Below, piece by piece: positions 1 to 12,660 of a stretch of 64,000 nucleotides of DNA. The notes under the pieces are model-generated. The model saw only the letters and a list, made by a program, of their open reading frames with translations. It did no database searches and had not been told where the DNA came from. Each line of letters begins with the position of its first letter. Within the stretch, counting starts at the first letter, position 1. The position numbers and the translations under genes were made by a program. This DNA comes from Lunularia cruciata (taxonomy: Eukaryota; Streptophyta; Marchantiopsida; Lunulariales; Lunulariaceae), in the NCBI GenBank assembly GCA_948567375.1, contig OX419756.1:73112333-73176332 (forward strand), in the 5' to 3' direction.

Positions 1-1680
1 ATCTCTACTACAAATGCCTTCTCGCCCAGATAGTGCTTCTAATGCTTGGTTGCTAGAACAATGGCCAGCTCTTCTTGTTCTATGGTATGGTAGTTGCGCT
101 CTGCTAGTAACAACTTTTGAGAGAAATATGCAATTGGATGCCATCTGTCATGCCACTCTTGTTGTAGGACTGCTCCTATTGCTACGCTTGATGCATCTGT
201 AGCCAACTTGATTTTCCAAGGGTCATACCACTTCAAGATTGGTGCATGTAGCAGGGCGGCCTTCAATTCTTGAAAGGCCAACTCTTGTGCAATTCCCCAT
301 GTCCACTTCTTCCCCTTGCCAAGAAGTGCCGTTAAAGGCTGTGCAACCTTGGAGAAGTCCTTGACAAATCTACGATAGAATCCTATCAACCCCAAGAAGC
401 TCTTAAGTTGAGTCTGATCTTCTGGGGCACTCTATTTTTGAATGACCTCTATTTTATCTATCAATACTTGAATGCCCTCTGCACTTACTCTATGCCCCAA
501 GTAGTCTACTTCAGACTTGCCAAACTCACACTTTGAGATTTTGGCGTACAATTGATTTTGTCTTAGAATCCGGAGGACCTCTCGTAGATGTTGTTTGTGT
601 TCTATCATCGTGCTACTATATACTAAGATATCATCCAAGAAGACGATAATAAACTTATCCAAGTATTGACAAAATATGTCATTCATTAGACTTATGAAAG
701 TGGCACGTGCATTGGTGAGGCCAAAAGGCATCACAAGATACTCAAAGTGGCCATACCTGGTTTGAAAGGCAGTTTTGTACACATCCTCCTCTGCAATTTG
801 GATTTGATTGTAATCGCTCCGCAAGTCCAGTTTGGTGAAGTATCTTGCTCCATGGAGTTGATCAAATAGGTCATCCATGCAAGGTAAGGGGTATTTGTTC
901 TTCACTATTTGTTGATTGAGACCCCGATAGTCAATGCACATGCGCATTGTACCATCCTTCTTCTTCACAAACAAGGTAGGGGCCCCCATATGGTGATATG
1001 CTAGGTTGGATGAACCCTTTTTGTAGCATCTCCTCAATTTGAATCTTACACTCCTCTAACTCATGAGGTGATAGGCGATATGGGGCCTTACAAGGAGGTG
1101 TCTCAATTTTGTGATCTACTCGCCTTTTTGGTGGTAATCCTAAGGGTAGATCATCGGGTAAGACATCTTGAAACTCATCCACCACATCCTTCAATTTCTT
1201 AGGAATTTGTCCATTGAGTTGTGCACTCTAGACTTCTCTTATTAGACCCATAAAACATCTATCGATCTTATAAATAGTTGCCATCCCTATGACATATAGA
1301 GGCAGTTTCTGCTTGTGTGATTTTTCTTTAACCCCAATAATTGACCATCGGTGGTTTCTCACTACTTTTTTGCTCCAATCCACCATAGGGTTGTACTGCT
1401 CCATCCATGGCATGCCTAAAATTGCATCATAATGAGCTAACTATATCACTTGCCACTCAATTGCTTCTAGATATTCTCCTACAGAGAGGGTTACCCATCT
1501 AGGTAATGATTCAATCCTCTTTGTTTGCCCATTAGGTAACTCTACTTCTTCACTTCTATCTCTCTCTAGATCCATTCCCAATCTTATTGCAACAAAGCAA
1601 GACAAGAAGTTCTCTGTTGCTCCGGGATCTATTAATACTCTCACTTGATTACCTTCTAGGATTCCATTCACGACAATCAA
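1..1680 (-). pseudogene. pol of copy A: protease, RT, start of RNase H
   Basis: The aspartic protease segment (1680 to 1441) has the catalytic triad region as IDPGA instead of the usual D-S/T-G-A. RT follows with the palm motif FLDDILVYS near 620 and the [10 protein letters not shown] and VMPFGLTNA motifs upstream. The RT-RNase H connection begins with the [14 protein letters not shown] motif near 390. Stops and frame changes near 930-1230 and 1413-1441 break the polyprotein. Integrase and the 3' LTR would lie left of the window. Copy C shows the downstream domains. Confidence 0.85.
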
Positions 1681-1854
1681 TTGTAAGGTTGCCTTTCAAG
1701 ATCTTTGTGCATTATTCTTCTTCCTTCCCTTGCTTCTCTGCTTCCTTATTGAGCTAGTAAGGCCGCGAGGTACATTTACTAGCAATCTTTGTTTTCCAAA
1801 GTGATTTCCACCTCCTCCTCTTCAATGTGCCTCTCCATGTTGTTCAAAGATTGC

Positions 1855-2725
1855 CTATACAAAGGCCGAGTGCCTCTAGGGAAACGAGTGTGACAGTTGG
1901 TAGATATGTGTCCAATATGGCCACAATTGTAACAACGGCGTTGTTCTCCTCAAGGACTCCATCTCTTTGTTCTTCTACCCGTCCCTGCTCTCCTTGAAGC
2001 GGTCATGCTCCTCAATCCCAAAATCAAAGGTTGCCCAATTCCATCGGTATTGGTCCACCCATGTGTGGCATTTCTGCCCAATAATGTTGAGGTGGAACAA
2101 CTCCTTCACCTCCACCTAATGCTCTTGCTATTCTCTACGCACAAGCAATGGCTTCAAATACCGTGTGAGGATTTTGCACCATGACTTCTTGGCGAATCCG
2201 CTCTTTCAATGCTTGTTTGAAATTGTTGAGAGCCTTTGCTGGACTCATGTCGGTAATTGCAACTTGTAGATCCAGAAATGCCTCCACATACTCTTGTACA
2301 CTATTCTTCTGTCTCAATCCCCATAGTCGGGTTCGAACCATCTGCATAAAATCCACCGATTGGAAATTCTTCAACAATCCTTCTTGCATTGTTGTCCATG
2401 TGACCTCCCTTCTCTTTGCCAACATGGATTGTTCCTAAGCATCATACCATGTGAGGGCTTTATCAATCAAGTACCCACATGCAAACACGCCTGCAGCATG
2501 CTTCATGACCTCTGTTGAGAACAATCGGAAATATCGATTCATTCTCAAGATCCAATTTTCCACTACTCCCATCGTACGCTGCCCCTTGTAAGGCTCGATG
2601 TTGCAGATCTTCTTCATCCGGAGTAGCAATGTGGCTTCATTGTTGATAGGGTTTGTAGGCACGGGTGCCTCTCCAAGTACTTCAGTCGTAGGTATTGGGC
2701 TTTGAGATGACTCTTCTTCTTGCAT
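1855..2725 (-). pseudogene. gag of copy A
   Basis: The frame opens at a Met at 2725 and shows a retrotransposon gag (capsid) domain with the typical run around KNFQSVDFMQMVRTRLW. A CCHC zinc knuckle of form C-x2-C-x4-H-x4-C (CYNCGHIGHISTNC) follows at 1893-1934. In-frame stops occur near 2435 (a TAG directly after WYDA) and near 2135, so no full-length protein can be made. Gag would form the virus-like particle and bind element RNA through the knuckle. The region between 1,700 and 1,860 links to pol. Confidence 0.8.
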
Positions 2726-3439
2726 GGCTTGATCGTTCCTGAGGATCTACACTTGACTTTGTAATGTCTCCATGGTCATCTTAATCTCTCAAAATTCATT
2801 CAACATCCCTTGCATTCCTTGCACCAACTCTTGTAATTGCGGATCCATGGTTCCTGCAACACTCAATTGTTAATGTCTACTTCAATACAGAGTCAATATA
2901 ATCACTCTAGAAGGTGCACAAACTATCAGAACTACCATTGGGACCTCAGAAGTTATCACTCATTGATAATACTCCTCACCAAACTTCCTGACCACAAAAT
3001 CTCTAAACATCACTTTTGATCTCACTACATAACAGATTTCTACTTGTGTGTTGAAAGGGAGAGTATTTGGGACATTCATATCCATATTATCATAATAGAA
3101 TGTAGATTGTCAAATCCCACTCTCTGTCATATATCACCACAGGTAGAATCACCGAGTTTGGTGAGTTCATCACTTTGTCCATGAATTCTGCACCAAAGTG
3201 ATAAACTAGCAAGACCTTCATCTGCTCACGCTAGATGTACATAACCTTGATGTGGAATGGGTTTGAGAACGGAAAGCTAGGTGTGGGAAATTGTCCTCCC
3301 GGTGCATCCATCCCATCTGCTCTTCTAAAGTCCTTCCTAAGTCTAGCAATTACTCTATGTTCTCCACCTCAAATTACTCAATTTCAGTAGTTTATGCTAT
3401 TCAAGGAGGGGTGATCCACACTCTTGGACTAAAACACTT

Positions 3440-3451
3440 GCTCTGATACCA
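3440..3451 (-). other. Primer binding site of copy A
   Basis: One base after the LTR end the minus strand reads TGGTATCAGAGC. This is the usual plant LTR-retrotransposon primer site, complementary to the 3' end of initiator tRNA-Met. It fixes the LTR/internal boundary and the element's orientation. Confidence 0.9.
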
Positions 3452-3452
3452 T

Positions 3453-4158
3453 TGTAATACTCCAAAGAGAAGAGAGAAAACACAGATTGCGCACTCAAAC
3501 ATTCGATGCTCCAAAGGAGCACCTTCTCTTTATTATATAGGCAAAGAGGATCTCCTCCAAGGAAGCTCCACCATAGGATTAGGGACATAGATAGGTGATA
3601 TTTCAGCAAGCTCCACCCTTGGATTACTTACTTGGATGGGTGACATGTCTGGTCTAGGTCCTATCTGGTTGGTCAAACAAGCTTTGACCAAAGGGAATCT
3701 TTTAGAGAATCTTCATGCATGAATCTCAGAATCACGTAAGGTATCATTGGAAAGCTCTTGACAAGACATAGTAGGGGGAGAGAAGACCAGACTGTCCCAT
3801 TGGGGGGCCTAATTCATCCGTTTAGACCTCCAAAATTGCCTTCAAAGATTTCAAGTATATTTTGGTTCCTACTCTATTAGTAGAAGTCCCCTTTTGGTGA
3901 TACCTCATTCTGATCTATTTAGTCCATCATGTGTTACATCCTTCCAAATGTTACCAAACCAATTCTCACCTTTAAATCATATGTCTAGCTATTGGTTCTA
4001 AGGTTCTCAAGTCTATTTTGGTTTATGCCTTATTAGTAGAAGTACTCTTTTGGTGATACTTCTATCTGATCTATTTTGACCATCATGTATAACATCATTC
4101 TAGATGTTACCAAACCAAATTTCACATCTAGATCATATGGTTAACTCTTGGTATTACA
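3453..4158 (-). repeat. 5' LTR of copy A
   Basis: On the minus strand it starts TGTAATACCAAGAG and ends GGAGTATTACA, so it has TG...CA ends. It is homologous along its length to the LTR at 17048-17780. A TATATAA box lies at 3533-3539 (minus strand), in the same position as in the other LTRs of the family. Confidence 0.88.
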
Positions 4159-4243
4159 CCGAGTGTGCCACATGATATAGAGAGACTCACCTAGCAGTCT
4201 CATCTCTCTCTACATACAAGTACCTCTGTACTCGTATACCCGC

Positions 4244-5390
4244 CTATAATATTGCAGCTAGTCCGGTGCTAATCTCACCAAACAACTCCAATGGATATAT
4301 CTCCTCTACTGGATATTGCCAAGCAACGAGTGTGATATCTAGAGGGGTCAAAGTAATCGACTCTGGAAGCTCATCCTCACACTCATCTACCGATGGTACA
4401 AAGGCTCCACTCCAAGCCTGTTGCACCAATTGATCTGCATGTTGTTGTAACGCCTCCTCTAAACTCCACAATGGAACATCCAAGGTGGATGGAACAATCC
4501 CACTTGTACTCCAAATCCGAGTGATATCCCCTAGTACTGGAGTATCCTCTGCATGGGCATTCCCCTCCAACAAGTCACCAGGCCAAGTAATTGCACCATT
4601 GAAAGCTAAAACTGATGTTGCCATGGCCATGGACGATAGTGAGCCAAGACTACCACTATTGAAGCATACTGGTAGGCGACATACCCGTCCCTCACTAGAC
4701 TGCCAACCTGGTCTATAGGAGGTTATCTCCTCCTAGTAGTAAATATTGAAACCCATGGGGTATAACACGGCTCCCGCAACTAGCACATCATATGACTCAG
4801 TTGTTGTTGCAATAGCCTGAGCTCTCACCACCGGGCTATCAATCGGATGACCAGGCTGAACTTGGACAACAAGCTCCCCACGTGTGATGTATTGTGTCGA
4901 ACCACCACCTAGAGATGTCTAGATCTGAAATGGACACCTCTCCACATCGGTCTTCCGTAACTCCAGACCGACAACTGTAGCCTTCCCCAACATAAGAGGC
5001 TATGCACAAAGTCTAATAAAACTCTATGTGGTGTATAGACCTTCCTTAAAGGTCCCACCAAATGGAAAATTCCCCTCTGGTTATCCAATAGGACAACACC
5101 AGGTGTGAACCGTGCTCTTTCAAAGGCTGGTCTAGCTGGCAACTCCTCTAGTCTAGCCGCTATTGCCTTCCATAAACCACTAGTTGTTGAATGGATCCCA
5201 TGCTCCTCAACCAAGTCCACTCCACTATCGACCACCTCTACTTTAGTAGTAGGAACTGCATCATCCTTACTCTCAAAAAGCGTGGCAGCCAGCCAAAACA
5301 TTGGGGTTGGGTCAACTTCCAATGTAAACATGTCACTAGTTGAAAACAAAGGATGCCGCATAATCAGTTGAGCCGCCCCTAACATCATGC
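4244..5390 (-). pseudogene. Protease and start of DNMT domain, copy B
   Basis: The minus strand carries the protease-like region (about 5,390 to 4,750) and then a frame from 4630 to 4244. That frame ends in the methyltransferase motif I region, PLELFGEISTGLAAIL, equivalent to LLELFGGINTGLAAVL in copy D. Motif I binds S-adenosylmethionine in C5 methyltransferases. The second Gly of the glycine loop is Glu here. The chromovirus A insertion at 4158 removes everything downstream. B is thus a second, independent witness that the DNMT domain belongs to the element. Confidence 0.75.
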
Positions 5391-5479
5391 TAGACTTAGA
5401 CTATGTAGTAGTAGGTGGCTAACTAGCAGGTAGTCCATCATGCACTCCATCACCAACTACCACACCTGCATTGGGACGT

Positions 5480-7401
5480 CTAGGAACCATGGATGTTGTC
5501 TGTAATGCCTCAGATAGCATGAAAGACTGGGGAAGTCTGACCTGTCTCCCAACCTCTCCTCTCTATGGGTCCAACTCCACTGATGCTCCTCTAGGCTCTG
5601 GAGCATGTACTGTACTCCTAGTCACTGTTACAGATGCATCCACCTGTGCTACTCATTACATGAAGTCCAAAGCATCTCTATCACCAACATATGAGGTGGA
5701 AGCCTCAACATCCAAATCTGATCTCCTCTAAGCGATAGCCATACAAGCCTATCTTTGCTCCAACTGGTCAATCCAAGTAGCCATAACTGTATCAAAAGTA
5801 AGGGCAGGTACTACACCCCTACTAGGTGTAGATCCTCTACCACCACCTTGTCCTCCATGAATTGGAGCTCCTCCACTACCTGCCATAGTAGCCTTACCAC
5901 TCCATAACTCTGGGTGTAGGTCAAAACACCGTTCACTAGTGTGACCAAATCTAAGGCAATGCTCACATTGCCTCTGTGCTGGCTATGATGCACTAGAGGT
6001 ATCAAGTCCGCTGCCATGAGTACACTCTCTCCTATGGTGAGGTCCACCACAAGTCCAACAAGCAACACCACTACTAACTAGTTGCTGTTGACCCAAAAAT
6101 GAAGGTAAGGGTCTAACTACAATAGGCCTTCCACTCGCTCCGTAGGACCTGGGCTGTCCACTCTATCCTCAAAAAAAAATTGGGCATGGTGCACTTTGTT
6201 GCACTCTAGAAGAAGTAACAGCAATGGATGAGGTCTCCCTACCAAATCCAGATGTCACCATCCTCTCCTCCACCATGTTAAGCTCAATACGCTCAGCCAA
6301 ACCAAAGACCACTGCCAAAGTAGCCTATAACAATGTAGCATCATGAACTCTACATTGCAACTCCTTGTCTAGTATCCCATACCAAAATTGGATTGCCTGG
6401 GCCTTAATAACTCCCTAAGTGAAATTGATCAGCCACCTCATGCAAGTGTATGCCTTGTGTAAGCTCTTTCCAGCCTTCTGCTAGAACTCCTACAACCTTC
6501 TTTGCTTGTCAATCCGCACTCTTTGGTAGTTCTGCCTCAAACACAAGAAGAACTTCACCATGGGGTTAAACCCTGGTACCACACCACCTCCTATAGTGGT
6601 ACCTCCACTTGTAATAGCACTATCTCCAACTAGTGCACCTCCACTAGCTCCACTAGCTCCACCAACACTACTCAAGCTAGAACTCGTAAGTACAGCCGAT
6701 CTACTTTTGGCTACCAAACCTAAAGTGATAGAGATATAGTTTGGAGACCAATATTGTCTCCATAACTCAATCTCCTCCAAATGAGCTCTCCTGAACTCAT
6801 GGTATTCATCCATTGGTGGACCCTCTAGATGTTGAAACAACCCCTTCCATGCCATAAAGGGTGTGAACAAAGTCGAGTTCCGCATCTCTTGCAGATCACA
6901 CCAACTATCAAACTCCTGGATCAAGTCATCCAACTCAATGGTACCCACTGTACTAGAGTTACTCCTAGGGCCTTTGGAGGTCCTATAAATCTTGTCCATA
7001 TCCTACAACAACGGTGCAGACACAAGTGCACTCTCAACTGGATCAGCTCTTGTGTCAAACTCCAACTTAGAGTCAATCTCCTCACTCATTGGGACCTGAG
7101 ATACAAGCTGATACCAAGTACCACTTCAAGTAAACCCACTGCATATTGTAGGGCTATCTTCTTTAGAATCTCCAAAGAACTCCGTTGTGACAAAGTAACC
7201 GCAAATGCAACCGCAACTGCAAATTGCAACAACAAGTAGCCCACCAAGTGCCAACACTAACCAAGCACCACCAAGTGCAAACACCAACGGAGCACCACCA
7301 AGTGCCAATGCCAACCAAGCACCACCAAGTCCCAATACCAATTGAGCACTACCAAGTGCCAAAACTAACGTAACATTGTCCACTATTGTAAGTCTAACCA
7401 A
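5480..7401 (-). pseudogene. gag of copy B
   Basis: The minus-strand frame runs from the repetitive N-terminus through the capsid-like core (IELDDLIQEFDSWCDL, then FTPFMAWKGLFQHLEG) to the zinc-knuckle and Gly/Arg-rich tail region (about 5,830-6,080). It keeps CAG at 6532-6534 where copy E has TAG and copy D has TAA. It has TAG at 6415-6417 where D keeps CAG. Several other stops and shifts interrupt it. Gag would assemble particles and package RNA. The middle is well conserved with D, which supports a once-coding sequence. Confidence 0.75.
7243..7377 (-). repeat. 27-bp minisatellite in the gag leader of copy B
   Basis: Five units of 27 bp start at 7243, 7270, 7297, 7324 and 7351. On the minus strand they read as a nine-residue hydrophobic repeat of the type LGGAWLALA. 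Copy D has only about two short related units (25735-25780), so the array expanded in B. Confidence 0.8.
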
Positions 7402-7680
7402 GACAACTACACTAGGGGCAAGAGTGACCTATAACTTGCCATCACAACACATATTCTCATGATCTGCAAGTCATCACTTCTTGCTTCACTGGAGATAAAC
7501 AAAGATAGTCTGACTGGTCATCACTCTAACCTCACTATTGAGAGCACACCAGAGCACCAATACTCAAAATTCAGGGCACCTCACACAAACAAGATGCACA
7601 AACATGAAGCAAAGAATGGAAGGGGTCCAATCACAAGAATGCTAAACAACAACCCTCTATCTCATAAAGTAACACAAGAC

Positions 7681-7694
7681 TAACTCTATCACCA
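7681..7694 (-). other. PBS-like site of copy B
   Basis: Two bases after the LTR end the minus strand reads TGGTGATAGAGTTA. It aligns with TGGTAGCAGAGTCA in copy D and is a degenerate form of the initiator-Met primer site. Confidence 0.6.
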
Positions 7695-7696
7695 TT

Positions 7697-8632
7697 TGGC
7701 ATTTGATATAATTGGAGTACCTATCTACTTCTTGAGCTATGAGGATCACCGAGGATCGGACTCAAGTCCTTCTCGCCAAAATTTGATGTAACTCCTTCAT
7801 AAAATCTGACATTAAATCTAATGTAAAATTTGACATAAATCTCTAAAAATGGCTGACCACTAAATCCTCAGCTAACTCTTCACTTGAGCCAAATTGGAAA
7901 AATAAGTTTCATTCAATCTTCAATTTGCAAGGATCTGCTCCCAACTCCACCTTCAATTCCAGTTTTTGAGCTCAACTTGTAACAAGTTGGTCTTGAGCTC
8001 AAAATCACAACTACCGCTTGAAAATTGCTTCCTCCTTGGCTCCAAATTTTACCAACACTTCCGCACATACTCTCTCTTAGGGAAATCTGAACTACATGAT
8101 CGAGACACCATGATCCACCAAGCTTGGAGATACCACCAACACTCATAATTCTTGCATCCAATTTCCCCCTAATTCACTTCTCTAATGTAATCAGATCGTT
8201 TACAACTCAAATTAATCAAACTTAGATCAATACTTGATCTGATCTTCAACAACTTGCCAACAACAAGGCACTAATTACAGTCAAGCCACACCTACTCTAG
8301 CTAAGAGACTTCAGATGACGCTTGCTGGCTTTCTGTCCACTCTAGCCAGGAACTCAAAGGCTCAACATCAGAGAAGTGAGCTCTTTGGAGCTGCACTTCC
8401 AAGGTATACCCCTGATTTTGACCTAGTTCTCATTCCAATGGTCCCGCTGATGACACACCCAACGGTGCATACGGTGCAAGTGATGGTGGGCCCTGCCATG
8501 AAGTCAGTACCCTAAACTTGAAATCTGACGGTCGGAAAGTAGTTTATGAATAAATGCCAAAATGCCTCTAACTACTATCACTAGAACTCTAGTGTCTGAG
8601 CAATCTAGATGCAACACTACAATGGTGGGACA
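7697..8632 (-). repeat. 5' LTR of copy B, 5'-truncated
   Basis: On the minus strand it ends AATGCCA, like the LTR ending at 25407, and contains the conserved GCTCACTT-type stem-loop near 8370-8400. Homology to the D LTR starts near 8632, so roughly the first 200 bp of the LTR are missing. It also lacks about 200 bp near its 3' end that copies D and E share, including the tRNA-like block. Confidence 0.75.
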
Positions 8633-9673
8633 AATTCCATCAAGTTATATAGTTACAAATTAGTTATTCCATGTTTCCTAACCTTAGCAAATTATGTGAT
8701 GCATTATGTGCATCTCAATATTTGCTTGTTCAACATATAAATACCAAACATTAGTGTTATTAGTCAATTGGGACCATATAAACTAAAATAATATTAAAGA
8801 ATAGAGCCACATTTCTAATTTTACTTATTGTTTTTGAAGATGGAGCGTTAAGTTAGGTGCCATGGAGATTAGAATACAATTCAAGGATGGAGATTAATGA
8901 AGTCCTAGCAAGATGACTTCCACTATTGAAGCAATCATTATTCCATGCAAATTACATGACTTCTATGGAAGAATTTTTCCACCCTAATATGCAATTAGTT
9001 TGAAATGAAGCACACTACAATAAGACAATGGCTATTATTATGGAAGTTTGATAGAAACATAGAAAAGAGATAAAAAAAATAGGAATATGGCTTCACTCCT
9101 TATTCTATGGCTAGCAAATAAGAATTTACCAAATTGATAACTCTCTAGATCAAATACACCAACAATAGAGTAAAGAATTATGCCAAATAGATTGGATATT
9201 TAAAAGAATGATAACCATGTCAGTAATCATCCTTTCACATGAAATAAGTAAATAATTAAAGTGAATTTTGTATTAAGGTTCCATCTCAAGTTCAACAAAC
9301 TGGAAATAATGGTAAAATAGAGAGTCAAGATCAAAGAAATCCTGCATGAAGACAAAGGAAGAAACAAGAGAATCTCACATTGCCTTAATGTCTTGTATAT
9401 GAGTAACAATGCATATTGTCTTGTATTCTATTGAGAATCATGCTCCAATTTTGTTTGTGTACATTAATGGAGAAACAAAGTAAATCAACAAACTTTATAA
9501 CTTTATTACAACAATTACCTTTAATAGGAGAAAAAAAGTGACTTGGTAGTGCTAATGCTAAGCATAGTATGAAAGAAGTCTTAGGATGTGTGATGTGATC
9601 TGAGTAAATGGAAATTTTTAAAGGGCAAAGAGAAAAGAGTATTTGAGCTATACAAATTGATAAAATTTATGAA
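8633..9673. other. Spacer between inverted copies B and E
   Basis: About 1.04 kb of AT-rich sequence lies between the truncated LTRs of copies B (minus) and E (plus). I see no gene and no family 1 or family 2 sequence in it. Confidence 0.6.
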
Positions 9674-10648
9674 TTAGCTAGAATAGATGTGGCTTGATTG
9701 TAATCAATGCCCAATTGTTGGCAGAGTGTTGAGTGAATGATCAAGTACTAATTTGTTGAGGGTGATTTGAGTAGAAGAAGAAATAATTACACAAGAGAAG
9801 TGGTAGTCAAGGGGAAATGGAGTGCAAGAATTGAGGTTGTTAGTGGTATCTCCAAGCCTAATGGATCGTTGGTTCTTCGACAATGAATGGATTTCCTTGA
9901 GAGCGATTGTGGTAGAAGCTCTGTGTGAATTGATGCAGATTTGGCAATGGAGTAGATGAAGTGTGGAAGTGCTGGCTAAATTTCCTTGAGAATGGAGTCA
10001 ATTTGAGATAGTGATGTTTGATTTGAGCCCAAGAGGTGAAATTAGGGCCGATTTGGTGCAAGTTGCGCTCAAAATGCAAAATTGAAGGTAGAGTTGGGAA
10101 TCCATCTCCTCAAATTAGGGATTTGGAGATCCTTGTCCTTCTAATTTGGCTTGAGTGGAGATTTAATAAAAGATTTGATGATCAGCCAATTATAGAGGAG
10201 TTATGTCAAATTTTGCCCCAATTTTGGCTCAAGTTGGGTGAAGCTTGGCTAGATTTGGAGAGTGTTTGCCAAATTTAGAGAGGGTTTGAATTGGCAAGAA
10301 GAAAGGTCTCATTTGGCTAAATTTTAGCATAAGAGGCCACGAGGGCTAGCTTGTGAGTGTGAGGTTAACTAGTTTAGATGAGTTTTATTGGTCATTTTGT
10401 CAATTTTGTTATTTTTTGGCAAAATCTGCCCACCCCTCTAGATTGTGCATAATAGGGTTTGAACCTCAGACCTTTGGTTCCTAGACTGGTGCCCTAGCCA
10501 ACTAGTTCACCTTCACTTGTTGTCTTAGTGATTATTCCACAAATATCTATACACATGTAGTTTTAGCTAGGAAAGATAGTTTGATCCTATTCTTGGCGAT
10601 CTTGGTAGCTTGGGAAATAGGTAGACACTCCTATTATATTAAATGTCA
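9674..10648 (+). repeat. 5' LTR of copy E, 5'-truncated
   Basis: Homology to the D LTR begins at GCTAGAATAGATGTGGCTTG, about 45% into the LTR, and ends in AAATGTCA just before the PBS-like site. The first ~500 bp of the LTR are missing. An antisense tRNA-like block lies at 10445-10512. Confidence 0.75.
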
Positions 10649-10650
10649 AA

Positions 10651-10664
10651 TGTTGACAGAGTCA
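10651..10664 (+). other. PBS-like site of copy E
   Basis: TGTTGACAGAGTCA follows the LTR end after two bases. It aligns with the D site TGGTAGCAGAGTCA with a few changes. Confidence 0.5.
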
Positions 10665-10989
10665 ATCTAGTGTTGATTTATGAGATGGATGGTTTTGTTT
10701 AGAATTCTTGTGATTGGACTTCCTCCATTCTCTATTTCCTCTTTGTGCACCATGTTTGTGTGAAGTGGCTTGACTTTAGAACATTGGTGCTCTGGTGTGC
10801 TCTTAGTAGTGAGGATGGAGTGATGACTAATCAAACTACTTGTGATTCTCTCTGGTGAAGTAGGAAGTGATGACCTACAAACCGTGAGAGTACATGTTAT
10901 AATGACAAGTTATAGGTCACCCTTTTCTCTATCTAATTGTCATAATTAGAGCCACAATAATGGATGGTGTTCACTTGGTGGTGGTCCTT

Positions 10990-12660
10990 GGTCGGGTATT
11001 TGTAGTGGTTATGGTTACGGTTTGAGTTACTTTGTCATGACAAAGTTCTTTGGAGATTCCTAGAGGAGATAACATTGTAGTACATAGTGGGTTTACCCAG
11101 AGTGGCGCTCAACATTAGCATGTATCTCAAGTCCCAATGATGGAAGAGATTGCCTTTGAGTTGGAGTTTGATACAAGAGCTAATTTAGTTGAGAGTGCAC
11201 TTGGTGTGTCCGCACCATTGTTGTGGGACATGGCAAGATCTATGGGGCCTTTGAATACCTCAAGCCCTACTCTAGTACAATGGATACCATTGAGTTGAAT
11301 AATTTCATCCAAGAATTTGATAGTTGGTGTGATCTGCAATAGATGCGGAATCCAACTTTGCTCATATCCTTCATGGCATGGAAGTTTCAGCACTTGGAAG
11401 GTCCACCAATAGATGACTATCATGAGAGCTCACTTGGTGGAGATCAAGCTATGGAGACAATATTGATCTCAGACCTACATCTCTCCATCACTTCAAGCTT
11501 GGTTACTAAGGGTAGACCGGCAATACTTGTGAGTTCTAGTTTCAATAGCATTGGTGGATCTAGTGGAGGTGCACTAGTTGGAGATGGTGCTATTGTGGAG
11601 GTATCACTTAGGAGGTGGTATAGTACTAGGGTTTAACTCCATGGTGGAGTTCTTCTAATGCTTGAGGTAGAACTACCAAGGAGTGTTGATTGATAAGCTG
11701 AGGAGCTTGTAGGAGTTCCAATGAAAGGCTAGAGAGAGCCTATGCAAGGCATACACTCACATGAGATGGCTGATCAGTTTCACTTAAAGAGTTACTAAGG
11801 CCCAAGTAGTCTAGGGTATGGGATCTTAGACAAGGAGTTGCAATGTAGAGTATGTGATGTCGTGTTGTTACAAGCTACTTCACCTACTTTGGCAATAGTC
11901 TTTGGTTTGGCTGAGCGCATTGAGCTCAACATGATGGAAGAAAGAGTGGTGACATCTGGATTTGGTAGGGAGAACTCATCCACAATTATTACTTCTTCTA
12001 GAGTGTTATAGAGTGCACCATGCTATGTTGGCTTCAAAGATGGGTTGGACAGCCCAAATCCTACGGAGCAATTATAGAGCCTAGTGTAGCTAGACCTTAC
12101 CTTCATGTTTAAGTCAACAATAACTAGTAAGTGGTGGTGTTGCTTGTTGGACTTGTGGCAAACCTCACCACAAGAGAGAGTGCACTCAAGGCAATGGATA
12201 TGATACCTTGTGTGCATCACAGCCAACATAAAGACAATGTGACTATTGCCACAAATTTGGTCACACTAGTAACCGAGGTTTTGACCTTCACTTGGAATTA
12301 TAGAGTGGTAGGGCTACTATGGTAGGTGGTAGAGGAGCTCTAGGTCAAGGTGGTAGAGGATCCACATCTACTAAGGATGCAATACCTACAATTACTTCTG
12401 ATACCATCATGGCTACTTGGATTGAGCCATTGGAGCAACGATTGGCTAGCATGGCCACAACTCAAAGGTGATCAGATTTGGGTGTTAAGACTTCCACCTC
12501 TTATGTTGGTGATAGAGACATCTTGGACTTTATGTGTAGAGAAACAAAAGTAGATGCATCTATAATAGTGACTAGGAGTGCAATACGTGCTCTAGAGCCA
12601 CATAGGAGAGATAGGCTGGTAGATAAGTCAGACTCCCCCTTTCACATTATTTGAGGCACT
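10990..12660 (+). pseudogene. gag of copy E
   Basis: The capsid-like core is recognisable near 11,290-11,420 (IELNNFIQEFDSWCDL) but is broken by many stops, among them TAG at 11668-11670 and TAA at 11785-11787. The first zinc knuckle survives near 12144-12183 as CWTC...H....C. In the second, near 12,230-12,285, the last Cys has become Gly. The sequence then runs to the protease. It is non-functional and diagnostic by alignment to copies B and D. Confidence 0.7.

Larger units (their letters stand above)
1..4158 (-). mobile_element. Ty3/gypsy chromovirus copy A, 5' part
   Basis: Reading leftward on the minus strand the order is LTR, PBS, gag, zinc knuckle, protease, RT and the start of RNase H. 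The rest lies beyond the window start. Its RT and LTR closely match copy C, so it is the same family, which in C ends with a chromodomain. Copy A is inserted in copy B in the same orientation: the B sequence stops at its DNMT motif I region exactly where the LTR begins. The target-site duplication cannot be checked because the far end is not visible. In-frame stops in gag and pol mean it is no longer autonomous. Confidence 0.9.
4159..8632 (-). mobile_element. Family 1 (DNMT-PHD type) Ty3 element, copy B, 5' part
   Basis: On the minus strand: partial LTR, PBS-like site, gag, two zinc-knuckle region, protease and the beginning of the methyltransferase domain. The copy is cut at 4158 by copy A, so RT, integrase and PHD parts, if present, lie beyond A outside the window. 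Gag and pre-DNMT sequence match copies D and E codon by codon, with scattered stops. It lies head-to-head with copy E across a 1-kb spacer. Confidence 0.88.
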
